A stretch of 64,000 nt of DNA, from assembly GCA_027382625.1 (NCBI GenBank), contig JAJKFJ010022336.1, positions 124,001 to 188,000 on the forward strand, in the 5' to 3' direction. The translations under genes were made by a program, and so were the position numbers. Every line of letters begins with the position of its first letter. The stretch's first letter is position 1. Shown in pieces: positions 62,390-64,000 of the stretch. The stretch comes from Tetmemena sp. SeJ-2015. Lineage: Eukaryota; Ciliophora; Spirotrichea; Sporadotrichida; Oxytrichidae. Under the pieces are notes generated by a model. That model worked only from the letters and a program-made list of their open reading frames with translations. It ran no database searches and was not told the origin of the DNA.

Positions 62390-63187
62390 TCAAGAAAAAT
62401 AACAGTTAAGAGCTATATTTATTTATATCTAGCTCTAATTAAATTTATGATATAGAAATAAATTATATTTTATCATAAGAGATGGCCTTTTTTTATTGCA
62501 CTTCTGATGCAATATTAGATTAATGGTTTTCTGTCTAATTTCTTTTAATAAACTTATAAGCAACAGAATGATGAAAAATTAAAAAAGGATTAGATTATCC
62601 TGTGAAATAGGTTCCTCATTTATCATCTGTTCAATCTGCTAAAAAGTCTCTCTGTTCACTGAGAGGCTTTTCCTCAAGTTCAAGTGCTCTTCGTATTCCA
62701 TAATTGCAGGAGTCTTTTTTGCAAATGGACTTATAGAAGGAACTTCATCCTATTATAGGTCAGAATTTTTAAAGAGTGGGGTTAAGAACTCTAAAGTGAA
62801 GTTTTAGACAAGGAAGGCAGAGTGGTCCTCATGATTGTACTGGATTTGTTTGAGTTTATTCCGGAATCCCACTTATTAAAAACTTATATACATTTCATAA
62901 TTAATGATTAGTCTGATATCTAATAGCAAATCACTTCCTTCTTAAGATAGTCAAAAATAGCATTTTCGATTATATCTAAAACAAGATCTCAAATAAGAAA
63001 ATTAGCAGATGCTTAAAAATCATACCCACTACGTCTGAAATACTCTCAAGTGAAAAATGTCAAAAATAATTGTAGGTAATCATAAGTGGCCGCGCTCCAG
63101 TACTGATTGCAATTGAAACTTATAACTTTAAATAATCTTTGCTAGGTAGAGTTTGATATATAAACAAATAGGCTCTTCTATTAACCT
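62390..63187 (-). CDS. Partial hypothetical gene with unresolved inserts
   Basis: Coding-style segments on the minus strand: RRAYLFIYQTLPSKDYLKLQ, SIAISTGARPLMITYNYF, then (after a possible 9-bp IES) SLESISDVVGMIFKHLLIFL. Further on are RNKLKQIQYNHEDHSAFLVQ, TLEFLTPLFKNSDLQQDEVP and EYEEHLNLRKSLSVNRETFQ, then QIEQMINEEPISQDNLI. The start lies upstream of 63187 and is not seen. The frame stays open past the last convincing residues (about 62600) to TGA 62392-62390. No family recognised. Middle joins are uncertain because two frames look coding between 62.9 and 63.05 kb. Confidence 0.38.
63059..63067 (-). other. Possible 9-bp IES, pointer ATTTTT
   Basis: Coding-strand ATTTTT repeats (plus AAAAAT at 63053-63058 and 63062-63067) are 9 bp apart. 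Removing 9 bp deletes an in-frame TGA and joins ITYNYF to SLESISDVVG. The pointer is low-complexity, so support is weak. Confidence 0.35.
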
Positions 63188-63634
63188 CTTTTTAAAAATT
63201 TTATCTTTTCTATTAAATTCTACACCAAAATATTGTAGTGAAATTAATTAACTTATGACTCTAACTAAATAACTAGGAGGGAAATATTAAAATGTGAGCA
63301 AGCCAAATCATGAGTAAAATTGTCCCCTCTACTTTTTAACTAGTTCGAATAAAAATAAAAATTGAGCCAAATAGTCTTTATAAAATTATTCATAGCAAAG
63401 TTAAAACGAGCGAAGCGTATTTCTAAAGAATTAAATCCTTTATTGAAATGTGTCTTTTTTATTTTGCTAGAAGAATCACACAAAATATTTTATAGGGAGA
63501 AAACTTTTTGAAAGAAATACTTTTTGTGCTGCTGTAATTGATTTAATTAGCCATTTTAAAATAAGTTCTTAACTCAATTATCTATTAATATCTAAGAAAA
63601 ATTAAAATGCATAAGTAAAAATGAATACAATCAA
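63188..63634. other. AT-rich non-coding DNA
   Basis: Nothing recognised. Confidence 0.5.
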
Positions 63635-63655
63635 AATAATAATAATAATAATAAT
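63635..63655. repeat. (AAT)7 microsatellite
   Basis: Seven perfect AAT units just before the GC-rich segment. Confidence 0.9.
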
Positions 63656-63667
63656 TAAGGAATTAAA

Positions 63668-64000
63668 GGGCCCCCGGCATAAATAAGATTGGCCATGACG
63701 TCAATGATATTGCAGTGACGCACTTATCTGACGCACACAAACCTACAGCGAATAGGGATATTAAACACTTTGCACCCCCACCTCACACTCTTGACAGAGC
63801 CCCCGCTTCTGCAGACCATCCAAAAAACCTGAAAGGAGAAAAAAATCCGGTAGCATCGGACCGAGAGCAATCGCTGCTCCGTAGCTCTGGCTTCGCTGTC
63901 CACTGCATGACTGAGGTTTGCCCATAGATCTCGTCCCTCCACGCCTAACAAGATTGGAGGGTGAGTGGAACCACTCACCTTGATTATCTCAGTACAGCTA
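63668..64000. other. GC-rich, hairpin-rich segment (structured RNA or element end), cut by window edge
   Basis: Begins abruptly with GGGCCCCCGGC in AT-rich surroundings and stays about half G+C to the window end. It contains a perfect hairpin at 63935-63961 (CCCTCCA/TGGAGGG) abutting the 20-bp palindrome at 63960-63979 (9-bp stems), and GAGCA/TGCTC near 63.87 kb. Frames of 70-84 codons on both strands have no protein-like features. I could not match it to 5S, SRP, U-snRNA, RNase P or tRNA. Confidence 0.5.

Noticed and set aside
1..64000. UGA as tryptophan genome-wide (karyorelict/heterotrich-type code)
   Set aside because: Trp codons in SMC2, the kinase and the pseudouridine synthase are all TGG, genes end at TGA, and most in-frame TGAs fall inside pointer-flanked inserts.
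1..64000. Paramecium-type germline with TA-bounded IESs
   Set aside because: Pointers found (for example AACTG, ACCTT, TGAGG, GTCAA) are varied and lack obligatory TA. Introns are also longer than the 20-30 nt typical there.
63668..64000. 5S rRNA, SRP RNA, U-snRNA, RNase P or telomerase RNA
   Set aside because: None of their diagnostic motifs (for example GGAA-loop helix 8, U2/U6 cores, C4A4 template) was found on either strand.
1..64000. Telomere repeats, CRISPR arrays, bacterial operons, ribosome binding sites
   Set aside because: No C4A4/G4T4 tracts or spaced repeats. The code, introns and IESs are those of a ciliate nucleus.

Overview
The window is nuclear DNA of a ciliate that reads UAA and UAG as glutamine and uses UGA as its stop. 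Long, well-conserved frames (SMC2, a NEK-type kinase, a TruA-family pseudouridine synthase, an FG nucleoporin) are full of in-frame TAA/TAG and end at TGA. GT-AG introns are short (about 35-140 nt, one of about 200). Intergenic DNA is very AT-rich.

This looks like germline (micronuclear) DNA. Many genes are cut by short AT-rich inserts that are not GT-AG introns. Each insert lies between two copies of a 3-8 bp direct repeat. Removing the insert plus one repeat copy restores the reading frame or deletes an in-frame TGA, as expected of internal eliminated sequences (IESs) with pointers. I placed about twenty, most securely in SMC2, the nucleoporin and the kinase gene. The pointers are varied and not restricted to TA, which with the code suggests a spirotrich of the Oxytricha/Stylonychia/Tetmemena type. 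Genus and species cannot be fixed from the sequence alone.

Layout: 0-2 kb, FG nucleoporin (+); 2-5.3 kb, NEK kinase (-); 5.4-6.9 kb, small protein (-) and TRAPPC12-like TPR protein (+); 6.9-11.9 kb, long low-complexity protein (-); 12.1-13.7 kb, pseudouridine synthase (-); 13.8-18.4 kb, condensin SMC2 (+); 18.6-25.1 kb, ankyrin-repeat protein (+); 25.3-31.2 kb, protein with two p25-alpha-like segments (+); 31.6-43 kb, tandem array of five or six drug/metabolite-type transporter genes (-), one of them a remnant abutting a MITE; 43.3-48.5 kb, two unrecognised genes (+); 48.5-51.5 kb, AT-rich DNA with G-run MITEs and a 1.3-kb near-perfect palindrome; 51.7-58.8 kb, ankyrin, secreted and coiled-coil proteins (+); 58.9-63.2 kb, three unrecognised genes (-); 63.67-64 kb, a GC-rich, hairpin-rich segment cut by the window edge.

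No operon-like organisation is expected. In oxytrichids such genes are normally cut apart into single-gene nanochromosomes in the macronucleus. Spans given for multi-IES genes are outer limits. Exact exon (MDS) joins are stated only where a pointer or splice site could be read.
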